64,000 nucleotides of DNA from positions 1,232,576 through 1,296,575 of the forward strand of contig NZ_CP048877.1 of NCBI RefSeq assembly GCF_011207455.1. The letters are read 5' to 3'. The position numbers and the translations under genes were made by a program. The first letter of the stretch is position 1, and each line of letters starts with the position of its first letter. Source of the DNA: Thermosulfuriphilus ammonigenes. GTDB lineage: Bacteria > Desulfobacterota > Thermodesulfobacteria > Thermodesulfobacteriales > ST65. Positions 8,770 to 17,957 of the stretch are shown piece by piece. The notes beneath the pieces were generated by a model. That model saw nothing but the letters and a program-made list of their open reading frames with translations, searched no databases and had not been told where the DNA came from.

Positions 8770-9042
8770 TTGGGAGAAGTAATATGGGAGGAGGAAGTCA
8801 TCTCCAAGAAGAAGGAGCCCGGGACATTTCGCTGGATGTTCGGGCTTCTGGGAGAGGCCCTGGGCATAGGGATAGCTGTCATTGGTTCTATCCTTGCTGG
8901 CTTGGCCTTTGGCTACTTTCTGGATAACAAGGTCTTTGACGGACGAACATATCCATGGTTAACGACCATATTTCTCATACTGGGAGCCATTGGCGGGTTC
9001 AAAAATCTTTTTGTAATGACCAAAAGGAGGTTTAAAGAGTGA
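8770..9042 (+). CDS. atpZ: AtpZ/AtpI-family F0 accessory protein
   Basis: A 90-residue protein with two membrane helices joined by a short polar turn (GYFLDNKVFDGRTYPW) and ending in GAIGGFKNLFVMTKRRFKE. This matches AtpZ, which accompanies AtpI at the head of many F-type ATPase loci and is linked to c-ring assembly or Mg2+/Ca2+ handling. The frame has no early ATG; TTG at 8770 is the first conventional start and has only GGTGG upstream. A stronger AGGAGG lies 5 bases before an in-frame ATC at about 8800, so a shorter product from a rare start is possible. It overlaps atpI by 4 bases (GTGA). Confidence 0.8.
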   Translation: MGEVIWEEEVISKKKEPGTFRWMFGLLGEALGIGIAVIGSILAGLAFGYFLDNKVFDGRTYPWLTTIFLILGAIGGFKNLFVMTKRRFKE

Positions 9043-9446
9043 TCTTCCGTCTGGAGATGAATGAGCGTTTTATCCGCCGGCTCCATATAGCTAACTGGAC
9101 GTTAACCCTTTCCCTGGCCTTGGCCGGGGTTCTTCTCTCCTATCCTCGGTCGATTGTCTTGGGGCTCCTCTTTGGAGGAATAATCAGCAATCTTAATTTT
9201 CACTCCCTCCACCGGGATATCCGCCATTTTGTCATAAAGCTTCGGGCCCAAAGGCCCGGCTCTTACTATCTGAAGTATGGGCTCCGGCTGATGGCTACCG
9301 CCGTCATTCTTTACTTTCTCGTCTCCCGAAAGATTGCCCATCCCGTAGCCCTGCTTTTGGGGCTTTCAGTAGTGGTCATCAATATCCTCATTGTGGCCCT
9401 TTCAGAGGCCACCAGAGGATTAGTTCTAAAAACTAAGGAGGGGTAA
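9039..9446 (+). CDS. atpI: ATP synthase subunit I
   Basis: A 135-residue protein with four predicted membrane helices and a basic loop (HSLHRDIRHFVIKLRAQRPG) between the second and third, as in AtpI. AtpI helps assemble the c-ring of F-type ATP synthase. AAAGGAGG lies 8 bases before the GTG start, which overlaps the atpZ stop codon; an internal ATG at 9057 is an alternative. It sits 6 bases before atpB, as in the split atp loci of Desulfobacterota. Confidence 0.85.
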   Translation: MIFRLEMNERFIRRLHIANWTLTLSLALAGVLLSYPRSIVLGLLFGGIISNLNFHSLHRDIRHFVIKLRAQRPGSYYLKYGLRLMATAVILYFLVSRKIAHPVALLLGLSVVVINILIVALSEATRGLVLKTKEG

Positions 9447-9452
9447 CCAATC

Positions 9453-10169
9453 ATGGAACATCCGATACTGTTTCTCTCGCTCATCCTGGACAAGCTTGGT
9501 CTGCCAGCCTATGGCGGTAATACCGTTTTGGCCAAGCTGTTAGCCCCTTACATGGTTTATAGCTACTTTACCTGTCTTTTTTTGATCATCATTGGCAAGT
9601 GGGGTACGGCCAAGCTGGAGCTTATCCCCAGAGGCAAGCAGAATTTCTTCGAATTTATTGTTGAGGCCCTCCGAGACTTCTCCCGGGATAACCTCCCTAA
9701 CGAAGAAGTCTTTCGGATGACCTTTCCCCTTATTGCCACTTTCTTTCTTTATATACTTACAGCCAACCTTATCGGCCTGATTCCCGGTTTTATGTCTCCC
9801 ACGGCCAACCTTAATGTCACCCTGGGCTGCACTCTGATTACCATTGTTTACTATCACTTTTTGGGTTTCAGATTTCATGGCCTGGGATATCTCAAGAGTT
9901 TTATGGGGCCCATTATCTGGATTGCCCCCATGATGATCCCCATAGAGATCTTCAGCCATATTGGTCGAATCCTCTCTCTCTCCTTCCGACTCTTTGGTAA
10001 CCTGGTCTCCAAGGAGATTCTCCTGGGGATCTTGGTTATGTTGGCCGGGCCCTTTCTGGCCCCGCTACCGGTGATGGTCCTGGGAGTTTTGGTCTGCTTT
10101 ATTCAGGCTCTGGTCTTCATCGTCCTTTCTCTGGCTTATTTTGCCGGGGCGGTGGAGGAACACCATTAA
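9453..10169 (+). CDS. atpB: ATP synthase F0 subunit a
   Basis: Subunit a forms the two half-channels that carry ions to and from the c-ring. The 238-residue protein has five or six membrane helices. The key arginine is in SLSFRLFGNLVSKEILLG near residue 180, and the C-terminal helix LVCFIQALVFIVLSLAYFAGA contains the conserved Q-A-x-V-F pattern. A weak GGAGGGG is present upstream. The catalytic F1 genes and the b and delta genes are not in the window, so this is a separate F0 locus. A strong hairpin lies between atpB and atpE. Confidence 0.96.
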   Translation: MEHPILFLSLILDKLGLPAYGGNTVLAKLLAPYMVYSYFTCLFLIIIGKWGTAKLELIPRGKQNFFEFIVEALRDFSRDNLPNEEVFRMTFPLIATFFLYILTANLIGLIPGFMSPTANLNVTLGCTLITIVYYHFLGFRFHGLGYLKSFMGPIIWIAPMMIPIEIFSHIGRILSLSFRLFGNLVSKEILLGILVMLAGPFLAPLPVMVLGVLVCFIQALVFIVLSLAYFAGAVEEHH

Positions 10170-10181
10170 ACCTTTTGATGA

Positions 10182-10218
10182 TATCCGATGCTGGGAGCGC
10201 CCCTTTCAGTATCGGATA
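10182..10218 (+). promoter_or_regulatory. hairpin in atpB-atpE spacer
   Basis: TATCCGATGCTG (10182-10193) and CAGTATCGGATA (10207-10218) pair over 12 bases, with one G-U, around a 13-base loop. The element ends 30 bases before the atpE ATG, which has GGGAGG upstream. Such an element could stabilise the downstream message or raise translation of subunit c, which is needed in many copies. Confidence 0.6.
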
Positions 10219-10242
10219 GAGATAAAAAATTCTGGGAGGTAG

Positions 10243-10617
<375 letters not shown>

Positions 10618-10641
10618 AGAAGATTAGCCCGTCTAAAATAA

Positions 10642-10678
10642 AGAGCTGCAGGGCTGAGAAAGTTCTGCAGCTCTTTTT
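10642..10678 (+). terminator. intrinsic terminator of the atp operon
   Basis: AGAGCTGCAG and CTGCAGCTCT form a perfect 10-base stem around a 13-base loop, followed by a T-rich tail (TTTTATTTAT). The tail ends immediately before the rex ATG at 10685. Confidence 0.85.
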
Positions 10679-10684
10679 ATTTAT

Positions 10685-11317
10685 ATGACTCCAAGACGTC
10701 TACATATCTCCAAAATAGCCCTCTATCGTCTCTGCCTCTATGTTCGGGAGCTCCGGCGACTGCAAGGAGAGCGAAAAAGGCTTGTTTCCTCAGAGGAATT
10801 GGCCAAAGCCTGCGGGGTCTCACCGGCTCAGATTCGAAAAGATCTGGCCTACTTTGGCCATTTCGGAATCAAAGGTTTGGGTTATCAGGTTGAGGATCTT
10901 CTGGTGGCCCTGGAAAGGATCCTCCGACTGAATAAGGAAAGGCGGGTGGTTTTGGCCGGAGTCGGGAAGCTGGGAACAGCCCTCTTGCGTTTCTGGGGAG
11001 CTAACCACAGCCACTACCGTTTTGTGGCCGCCTTTGATGTTCGGCCAGACAGAATCGGCCGGATGATAAATCGGGTGATGATCTACCCCTTAGAGCAGAT
11101 GGATTATGTTGTCGATCAACACCAGGCCGAAATGGCCATCATTACCACCCCTCCAGAGGTGGCTCAGCAGGTAGCCGAAGACCTTGTCCGGGCGGGGATC
11201 AGAGCTATTCTCAACTTTGCTCCGGTCACCCTTCACCTTCCGGCAAAAATCCAGGTGGAAAACGTAGATCTGACCCTCTTTCTAGATATGCTGGCCACTC
11301 AAATAGAAGAGGACTGA
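10685..11317 (+). CDS. rex: redox-sensing transcriptional repressor Rex
   Basis: Rex binds DNA when NAD+ is high and releases it when NADH rises, controlling fermentation and respiration genes. The 210-residue protein has the winged-helix recognition segment SPAQIRKDLAYFGHFGIKG, a Rossmann nucleotide site VVLAGVGKLGTALL, and the C-terminal swapped helix near VENVDLTLFLDMLATQIEED. The ATG follows the T-tail of the atp terminator by only a few bases and has no Shine-Dalgarno sequence, so translation may be leaderless or weak. Its 3' end overlaps the convergent uvrA-like gene by 19 bases. The neighbouring atp operon and the anaerobic setting fit its role. Confidence 0.95.
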   Translation: MTPRRLHISKIALYRLCLYVRELRRLQGERKRLVSSEELAKACGVSPAQIRKDLAYFGHFGIKGLGYQVEDLLVALERILRLNKERRVVLAGVGKLGTALLRFWGANHSHYRFVAAFDVRPDRIGRMINRVMIYPLEQMDYVVDQHQAEMAIITTPPEVAQQVAEDLVRAGIRAILNFAPVTLHLPAKIQVENVDLTLFLDMLATQIEED

Positions 11318-13668
11318 ACCTTAAGCAGCTTACCCCCCTGTTCACCTGCTCCGGGGCCAAGCTCTATAATATAGTGGGCCTGATCAATGAGGAATTGATC
11401 ATGCTCAGCTAAAACGAGGGTGGTTCCGGCCTCCAGGAGTTCGCCAAAGACTTTAAGGAGTGGAATCAGGTCCTGGGGATGGAGACCTGCACTAGGTTCA
11501 TCCAGAAGGAGGACCTGTTCTGGCTTGGCTTCTTTTAGATAACGGGCCAGCTTAAGGCGCTGCCTTTCTCCTCCAGAGAGGGTGTTAAGCGGCTGCCCGA
11601 GCCTTAGGTAACCAAGACCAACTCTCTCCAACAGACGGACCTTTTCGCAGATAGCTGGCACCCGGGCAAAGAAGGAGACGGCCTGAGTGGCCGAAAGATC
11701 CAGGACCTCAGCGATAGAGAGCCCCCGATAACGAACCTCAAGGATTTCCCCACTAAAACGCCGTCCTTGGCAGACACTGCAAACTAAACGCACCGGAGGC
11801 ATAAAGGCCAAAGCCACCTCCTGATAGCCCAACCCTTTACAGGCCTCACAACGCCCACCTTTAACCGAAAGACTGAAATGCCCCGGCCGGTAGCCCCTCA
11901 TCCTGGCCTCCGGCAGATGAGCAAAAAGACGTCGAATCTCATCAAAGGCCCCGATATAGGTCACCGGCAAAGAACTGCGGGAGACATCCTTAAGGGCTTG
12001 ATCAACCAGAATTCCCTTAAGGCCTGGTGGGCCCAGATAGTTTCCGGTCTTAAGGGATTCAGCAATGGCCTCAAGAAGGGCCGTCTTCCCGGCCCCTGAT
12101 GGTCCCACCACCGCCGTCAGGGCTCCCATAGGAAGTTCTACAGAAAGCCTCTTGAGATTGCGATGGATGACTCCCGAAAAAGAGAGGCTTTGTTTGGAGG
12201 CCGACCTGGGAAGTGGTGGCAAGAGAAGACCGTCCCGAAGGATTTTACCCGTAGGGGAGCCGGGGTGATCCTTAAGGCCCTGAGGGGGGCCACTGTATAA
12301 AAGCTCTCCTCCCTGATCTCCGGCCCCGGGGCCCAGCTCGATAACCCAGTCTGCAGCCTCTATGAAAGATGGCTCATGCTCCACCACTACTATGGTGTTT
12401 CCTGAGGCCTTAAGACTTTTGATAAGCTCGAGGAGAGTCGCCTGCTCTTTGGACGAAAGGCCTACGGTGGGTTCATCCAGAATAAAAAGAGCTCCCGCCA
12501 GCTGTTCCCCCAGGGCTGAGGCCAGCTTAAGGCGTCCAAGCTCACCCCGAGAGAGCTGGTCAAGGGGTCTCAGGAGAGAGAGATAGCCCAGGCCTACAGC
12601 AACAAAAGGGGCCAGCCGTCTGTCCAGGACCTGGATCAACCGCCTGGTGACCTCTCGGCGCACTTCCCCTTTTATTTCTGGAAGGGTCTTGGAGAGAGAT
12701 TCAACCAAAGTTGAAAGGGGGAGGCTGGTCCATTGAATGATATTTTTGGATCCCAGATAGACTGAAAGGGCCGCTGGTGAAAGACGTCTTCCCTGACAAA
12801 GAGGGCAGACATCCTGGCCCTCCAGCCCCAAACCCTTACATCTGGGGCAGGCCCCGTAGGCTTGGTTAAAGGAGAAAAGGGCCGGAAGCACCTCTGGAAA
12901 GGGGCTCAGACAGCGGGGACAGGTCCAACGACTGCTCAGATATAAAGGCCGCTTATTCAGAGGCAAAATTTCTACAAATCCTTGTGAAATTTCTAGGGAC
13001 AGACGCAAAGATTCTGCCAGTCTGGTCTTTACTCCCTCCTTGATGACCAGGCGATCAATGATCACCCGGAACTCCCGGGTCTTAAGATCAGAGGGAAGCT
13101 CTTCAGAGAGATCATAAAGCTCCTCCCCCACCCGAATCCGCGGATAACCTTCCCTCAAAAGCCCTCGGGCCAAAGTCTTCAGATCTCCCTGCACCTTTAG
13201 GGGGGCCAGAATCTCTAGCTTCGTCCCCGAAGGCAACCGCAGAACCTCGGCCACCATTTCGTCGATAGTCATTCGGAGAAGGTCCTGACCACAGGTAAGA
13301 CAGCGGGCGGTTCCCGCCCAGACAAAAATATGTCGCAAGAGATCATAGAGTCCGCTAATTGTTCCTACGGTGGAGCGCCGCCCCCCGGAGGGGACTCCCT
13401 GGGTCACAACCACCGGGGCCGGAATTCCCTCTGCAGACTCCATATCCGGAGGCTCAAGTTCTCGGAATTCCGCCTCCCGAGAAAGGCCGAGGGCCTCAAG
13501 GTAGCGCCGTCTTCCTTCGGCATAGAGAACATCCACGGCCAGGGAAGACTTCCCGCTGCCAGAAGGGCCACAGATAACCACCACGGCCTCCCGGGGGATT
13601 TCCAGGTCAAAGCCCTTGAGATTGTGCTGTCTAACCTTGAAAAGACGTATCTTGGCCATAAACATCAC
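11299..13668 (-). CDS. UvrA-like ABC ATPase, short form lacking the insertion domain
   Basis: A double ABC ATPase of the UvrA family, which in normal form finds bulky DNA lesions with UvrB. It has Walker A1 GPSGSGKSSLA (near residue 35), a UvrB-binding-like region after RSTVGTISGLYDLLRHIF, zinc motifs (CPRC, CPRCKGLG, CPLCQGRR; then CEACKGLG, CSVCQGRR), Walker A2 GPSGAGKTALLEAI and C-terminal signature LSGGERQRLKLARYL. At 789 residues it is about 150 short of canonical UvrA. In the first zinc region CPRCKGLGLEGQDVCPLCQG runs straight on, where canonical UvrA inserts a DNA-contacting domain of roughly 100 residues. The first signature is altered to LSRGELGRLKLA. It is probably a paralog rather than the main repair UvrA. 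The ATG choice among codons 1, 2 and 4 is open; it overlaps pdxA. Confidence 0.85.
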   Translation of the reverse strand: MMFMAKIRLFKVRQHNLKGFDLEIPREAVVVICGPSGSGKSSLAVDVLYAEGRRRYLEALGLSREAEFRELEPPDMESAEGIPAPVVVTQGVPSGGRRSTVGTISGLYDLLRHIFVWAGTARCLTCGQDLLRMTIDEMVAEVLRLPSGTKLEILAPLKVQGDLKTLARGLLREGYPRIRVGEELYDLSEELPSDLKTREFRVIIDRLVIKEGVKTRLAESLRLSLEISQGFVEILPLNKRPLYLSSRWTCPRCLSPFPEVLPALFSFNQAYGACPRCKGLGLEGQDVCPLCQGRRLSPAALSVYLGSKNIIQWTSLPLSTLVESLSKTLPEIKGEVRREVTRRLIQVLDRRLAPFVAVGLGYLSLLRPLDQLSRGELGRLKLASALGEQLAGALFILDEPTVGLSSKEQATLLELIKSLKASGNTIVVVEHEPSFIEAADWVIELGPGAGDQGGELLYSGPPQGLKDHPGSPTGKILRDGLLLPPLPRSASKQSLSFSGVIHRNLKRLSVELPMGALTAVVGPSGAGKTALLEAIAESLKTGNYLGPPGLKGILVDQALKDVSRSSLPVTYIGAFDEIRRLFAHLPEARMRGYRPGHFSLSVKGGRCEACKGLGYQEVALAFMPPVRLVCSVCQGRRFSGEILEVRYRGLSIAEVLDLSATQAVSFFARVPAICEKVRLLERVGLGYLRLGQPLNTLSGGERQRLKLARYLKEAKPEQVLLLDEPSAGLHPQDLIPLLKVFGELLEAGTTLVLAEHDQFLIDQAHYIIELGPGAGEQGGKLLKVQSSSI

Positions 13669-14620
13669 GGCCCCGGTTCCTGGCGGCTATTGCCGCCAGC
13701 TTTATGGCCGCCAGAAGGCTTGATTCATCTGCCTGACCGGAGCCAGCCAGGTCATAGGCCGTACCGTGGTCCACGGAGGTACGAATAAGGGGCAGTCCGA
13801 TGGTTATGTTTACCCCGTCACGAAAATGGAGGAGTTTGAAGGGAATGAGCCCCTGATCGTGATACATGGCCACCACCAGATCAAACTCTCCCTGGGCTGC
13901 CCGGTAAAAGAGGCTATCGGCCGGATAAGGGCCCGAGGCCTCAATCCCTTTGGCCCGGGCCAGCTCAATAGCCGGCTGGATAATACGCTTCTCTTCATCG
14001 CCAAAAAGCCCCTCTTCTCCGGCATGGGGATTAAGGGCGGCCACGGCCAAGCGGGGATGATCTATAGCGAAATCCCTCCTAAGGGCTTCATAAGCCAGAC
14101 AAATAGTCTCCCCCAAGCCCTCCAGAGACAAGGTCTGAGGCACCTGAGAGAGGGCCAGATGAATGGTAGCCAGAACCACCCGGAGGCGCTCGCCGGCCAT
14201 CATCATAGCGAAACGGGTGCAACCTGTCAGGCGGGCCAGGATCTCTGTATGCCCCGGCTCCTTAACTCCGGCCAAGCTGAGGGCCCATTTGCTGATAGGA
14301 GCGGTAACCATGGCCTCGGCCTCTCCCTGAAGACAGGCTCTAGCCGCCCAGGTGACGTAAAGATAACTGGCCTGTCCGGTTGCGGCCGAGGGACGACCCG
14401 GACGAACTCCCTTTAGATTGGTCAGAGAATGAATGGGTACCGAAGGCCAGGGAAGACCAAGCCTCTTGGCCGTCTCTTTAAGCAGGAGTTCATCGCCTAC
14501 CACTTCTGGACGACACCAGTCGTAGACCTCCGGATGCCCCAGGGCCTTGAGGACGATCTCCGGACCAATACCGGCCGGACACCCCATAGTAATGAGAATC
14601 TTCGGCCTAGCGGCGGGCAT
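13631..14620 (-). CDS. pdxA: 4-hydroxythreonine-4-phosphate dehydrogenase
   Basis: PdxA oxidises 4-phosphohydroxy-L-threonine in the DXP-dependent route to pyridoxal 5'-phosphate. The 329-residue protein opens with ILITMGCPAGIGPEIVLKAL and has the metal-binding histidines in EPGHTEIL, ALNPHAGEEGLFG and AMYHDQGLIPFK, followed by GVNITIGLPLIRTSVDHGTA. All are hallmarks of PdxA, although some homologs act on other 4-carbon phosphates. It overlaps birA by 14 bases upstream and the uvrA-like gene by 38 bases downstream, so the three are probably translated from one transcript. Confidence 0.93.
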   Translation of the reverse strand: MPAARPKILITMGCPAGIGPEIVLKALGHPEVYDWCRPEVVGDELLLKETAKRLGLPWPSVPIHSLTNLKGVRPGRPSAATGQASYLYVTWAARACLQGEAEAMVTAPISKWALSLAGVKEPGHTEILARLTGCTRFAMMMAGERLRVVLATIHLALSQVPQTLSLEGLGETICLAYEALRRDFAIDHPRLAVAALNPHAGEEGLFGDEEKRIIQPAIELARAKGIEASGPYPADSLFYRAAQGEFDLVVAMYHDQGLIPFKLLHFRDGVNITIGLPLIRTSVDHGTAYDLAGSGQADESSLLAAIKLAAIAARNRGRDVYGQDTSFQG

Positions 14621-15395
14621 AAGCCTCCCAAAGGAGAATCTCTCCTGAATGAAGGCGGCGTAGTTTCCCTAAAGGCTCCTTAAAAACCAAAAACCCCTCC
14701 TCGTCCGGCCCCAGGGCCACTCCCTTATGACGCCGCCCCCCGGAGACCAAGATTACCCGAGCGCCATAAGTTATATCCCGCTGGCGCCACTCGGTAAGGA
14801 TCTCGGACCATCTTTCATGAGGAAGGCCCTCATAAAGGGGCTCTAGGGCCTCCAGGATATGGCGTAGGAGCCGGGCCCGAGAGGGCTTAAGGCCGGTAGC
14901 CTCCAGAATGGAAGTGGCCTTTTTACGAATCTCTTCTGGAAGCTCCTGACGGCGGTGGGAGACATTGATCCCGATGCCGATCACCGCTCCCCCGGCTCCA
15001 GCCTCCACCAGGATACCCACCAGTTTACGCCCCTGAAGGAGAATATCGTTGGGCCACTTGAGGTGAACGGGAACACCCACCAGGGACTCAAGGGCCCGGG
15101 CCACTCCTAAAGCGGTAGCCAGACCATAACGGGGCAGGTCCTCCTCGGGGATGTCCTTCAGAAGAAAGGAGAAATAGAGCCCCCGATGGGGGGGAGAAAA
15201 CCAGGATCGTCCCAGGCGGCCTCGACCGGAGGATTGACGATCAGCCCAAACCACCGTTCCCGAAAGTTCCCCATAACGGAGAAGACGATGGGCAATGTCT
15301 TGGGTAGAGGGTAACTCTTTAAAAAAGAGTATCCTTTTGCCCAACCACCTGGTCCGTAGTTTGCCAACCAAAGATATCTCGGTCAGACGGGACAT
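14607..15395 (-). CDS. birA: biotin--[acetyl-CoA-carboxylase] ligase, no DNA-binding domain
   Basis: BirA activates biotin as biotinyl-AMP and attaches it to biotin carboxyl carrier proteins. The 262-residue chain has the ATP/biotin loop SSGRGRLGRSW, the HLKWPNDIL motif and KLVGILVE, with a small C-terminal SH3-like domain (ITYGARVILVSGGRRHKGV). It lacks the N-terminal winged helix of E. coli BirA, so it should not repress biotin genes. It follows pyrR by 9 bases and overlaps pdxA. Confidence 0.93.
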   Translation of the reverse strand: MSRLTEISLVGKLRTRWLGKRILFFKELPSTQDIAHRLLRYGELSGTVVWADRQSSGRGRLGRSWFSPPHRGLYFSFLLKDIPEEDLPRYGLATALGVARALESLVGVPVHLKWPNDILLQGRKLVGILVEAGAGGAVIGIGINVSHRRQELPEEIRKKATSILEATGLKPSRARLLRHILEALEPLYEGLPHERWSEILTEWRQRDITYGARVILVSGGRRHKGVALGPDEEGFLVFKEPLGKLRRLHSGEILLWEAYARR

Positions 15396-15404
15396 GATCG
15401 GGCA

Positions 15405-15941
15405 TCAAGAAGGCCTCTCCAGGACAACCTCATCCTGGCCGTCTATCTCTCGAAGCCGGACATTGACATGTTCATCGGGTAGGGTGGTTACTGTCAGGCC
15501 AACGTAATCTGGTTGAATGGGCAACTCTCGATGCCCCCTATCCACCAGGACAGCCAGTTCAATTCGGCGAGGGCGGCCAAAGTCGGTAAGGGCATCCAGG
15601 GCTGCCCGGACTGTCCGACCGGTAAAGATGACATCATCTACCAGAATGACGGTTTTATTATCCACCGGAAAGGGGATTTTAGTCTCTCGAACCACTGGTT
15701 GCTGAACAGCCAGACTCCAATCGTCGCGATAAAGGGTGATATCTAAGATGCCCAGGGGAACCTGTCGCCCCTCGATCTCCTGGATCTTCTCCTGAAGCCT
15801 GGAGGCCAAAGGAACCCCTCCGGTACGGATGCCAATGAGTACCAAATCTTGACAACCTTTGTTGCGCTCAATGATCTGATGGGCCATCCGGGACAGAGCC
15901 CGGGACATTTCCTTCTCGGTCATTAAAAGGCTTGTGGGCAT
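15405..15941 (-). CDS. pyrR: bifunctional pyr operon regulator / uracil phosphoribosyltransferase PyrR
   Basis: PyrR binds pyr mRNA in Bacillus-type attenuation and also has uracil phosphoribosyltransferase activity. The 178-residue protein shows the PRPP-binding loop VILVDDVIFTGRTVRAALDA and the flexible-loop region ITLYRDDW, with GIRTGGVPLA near residue 37. No pyr biosynthesis genes are next to it, so any regulatory target is outside the window. It is the first gene of the minus run pyrR-birA-pdxA-uvrA-like and diverges from serS. Confidence 0.92.
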   Translation of the reverse strand: MPTSLLMTEKEMSRALSRMAHQIIERNKGCQDLVLIGIRTGGVPLASRLQEKIQEIEGRQVPLGILDITLYRDDWSLAVQQPVVRETKIPFPVDNKTVILVDDVIFTGRTVRAALDALTDFGRPRRIELAVLVDRGHRELPIQPDYVGLTVTTLPDEHVNVRLREIDGQDEVVLERPS

Positions 15942-15962
15942 CAGGCTCTCAGAGGATCTTCC

Positions 15963-15992
15963 TTGAAGTTTTGTAGAATGAAACTCTATAAT
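15963..15992 (+). promoter_or_regulatory. sigma-70 promoter for serS
   Basis: TTGAAG (15963-15968), an 18-base spacer and a consensus TATAAT (15987-15992). Transcription from about position 16000 would leave an untranslated leader of about 130 bases before serS. The leader contains a short hairpin (GTGGGCT-TGA-AGCCAC, 16024-16039), but I cannot match it to a riboswitch or T-box. Confidence 0.65.
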
Positions 15993-16022
15993 AGTCCCGC
16001 TTTTGCTGTCAAGAAAGCATAA

Positions 16023-17420
<1,398 letters not shown>

Positions 17421-17486
17421 GAGGAAGTAACTTTTTAGAAGGTGGCCCGCCGGCCGATAAGTTTCTATAAGGACTAAGGAGGGGCC

Positions 17487-17957
17487 ATGAGGCGTATTCT
17501 GGTCACCAAAGGTAAAATCGCCGTAAGTAAAGAAAAGGAAGACATCTTGGTGGCTCCTTCAATCGGGGCCGGAGTGGCCGTGGCCGTCTATGATGTTCAG
17601 GCAAAGGTTGGGGGGCTTCTTCACGCCCTTGCTCCTACCGCCTCACTGGCTCCAGGGCCGGAAGGGCTTTTTATAGATACGGGCCTCAAAAAACTTTTCT
17701 CTCTCCTTAAAGAAGCCGGCTCAAGCCTAAAGGAGCTGCGAATAGTTCTGGCTGGAGCCGGACGCTTCTTCTCCGCCCCCAAGGCCCTAGATTTAGGAGC
17801 CATAAACGCCCAGGCCGTAACCACAGCCCTTAAAAAGGCCGGATTTTCTCCTATTGATTCCCACCTTGGCCGCCACCTTAATTCCGAACTTCGCCTTAAG
17901 ATAGACCAGGGGGAAACGGTCATTGTCTTTAAGGGTGAGGGAGAAATAAGGGTATGA
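17487..17957 (+). CDS. CheD-like protein lacking the catalytic cysteine
   Basis: CheD deamidates or demethylates chemoreceptors using a Cys-His pair in a GSCVAV...GGxxH context. This 156-residue protein keeps the fold markers: VAVAVYDVQAKVGGLLHALAP with the His (residue 46), AGAGRFF for the family's GGAxMF, LGAINAQAVTTALKKAGFSP for the IGxRNV segment and DSHLGRHLNSELRLKI near the end. At the Cys position the sequence is PSIGAGVAV, so Gly29 replaces Cys. It is therefore likely inactive as a deamidase and may act as a binding partner. It is translationally coupled (ATGA) to the HDOD gene. Two chemoreceptors are encoded 14-19 kb away. Assignment rests on pattern matching. Confidence 0.7.
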   Translation: MRRILVTKGKIAVSKEKEDILVAPSIGAGVAVAVYDVQAKVGGLLHALAPTASLAPGPEGLFIDTGLKKLFSLLKEAGSSLKELRIVLAGAGRFFSAPKALDLGAINAQAVTTALKKAGFSPIDSHLGRHLNSELRLKIDQGETVIVFKGEGEIRV

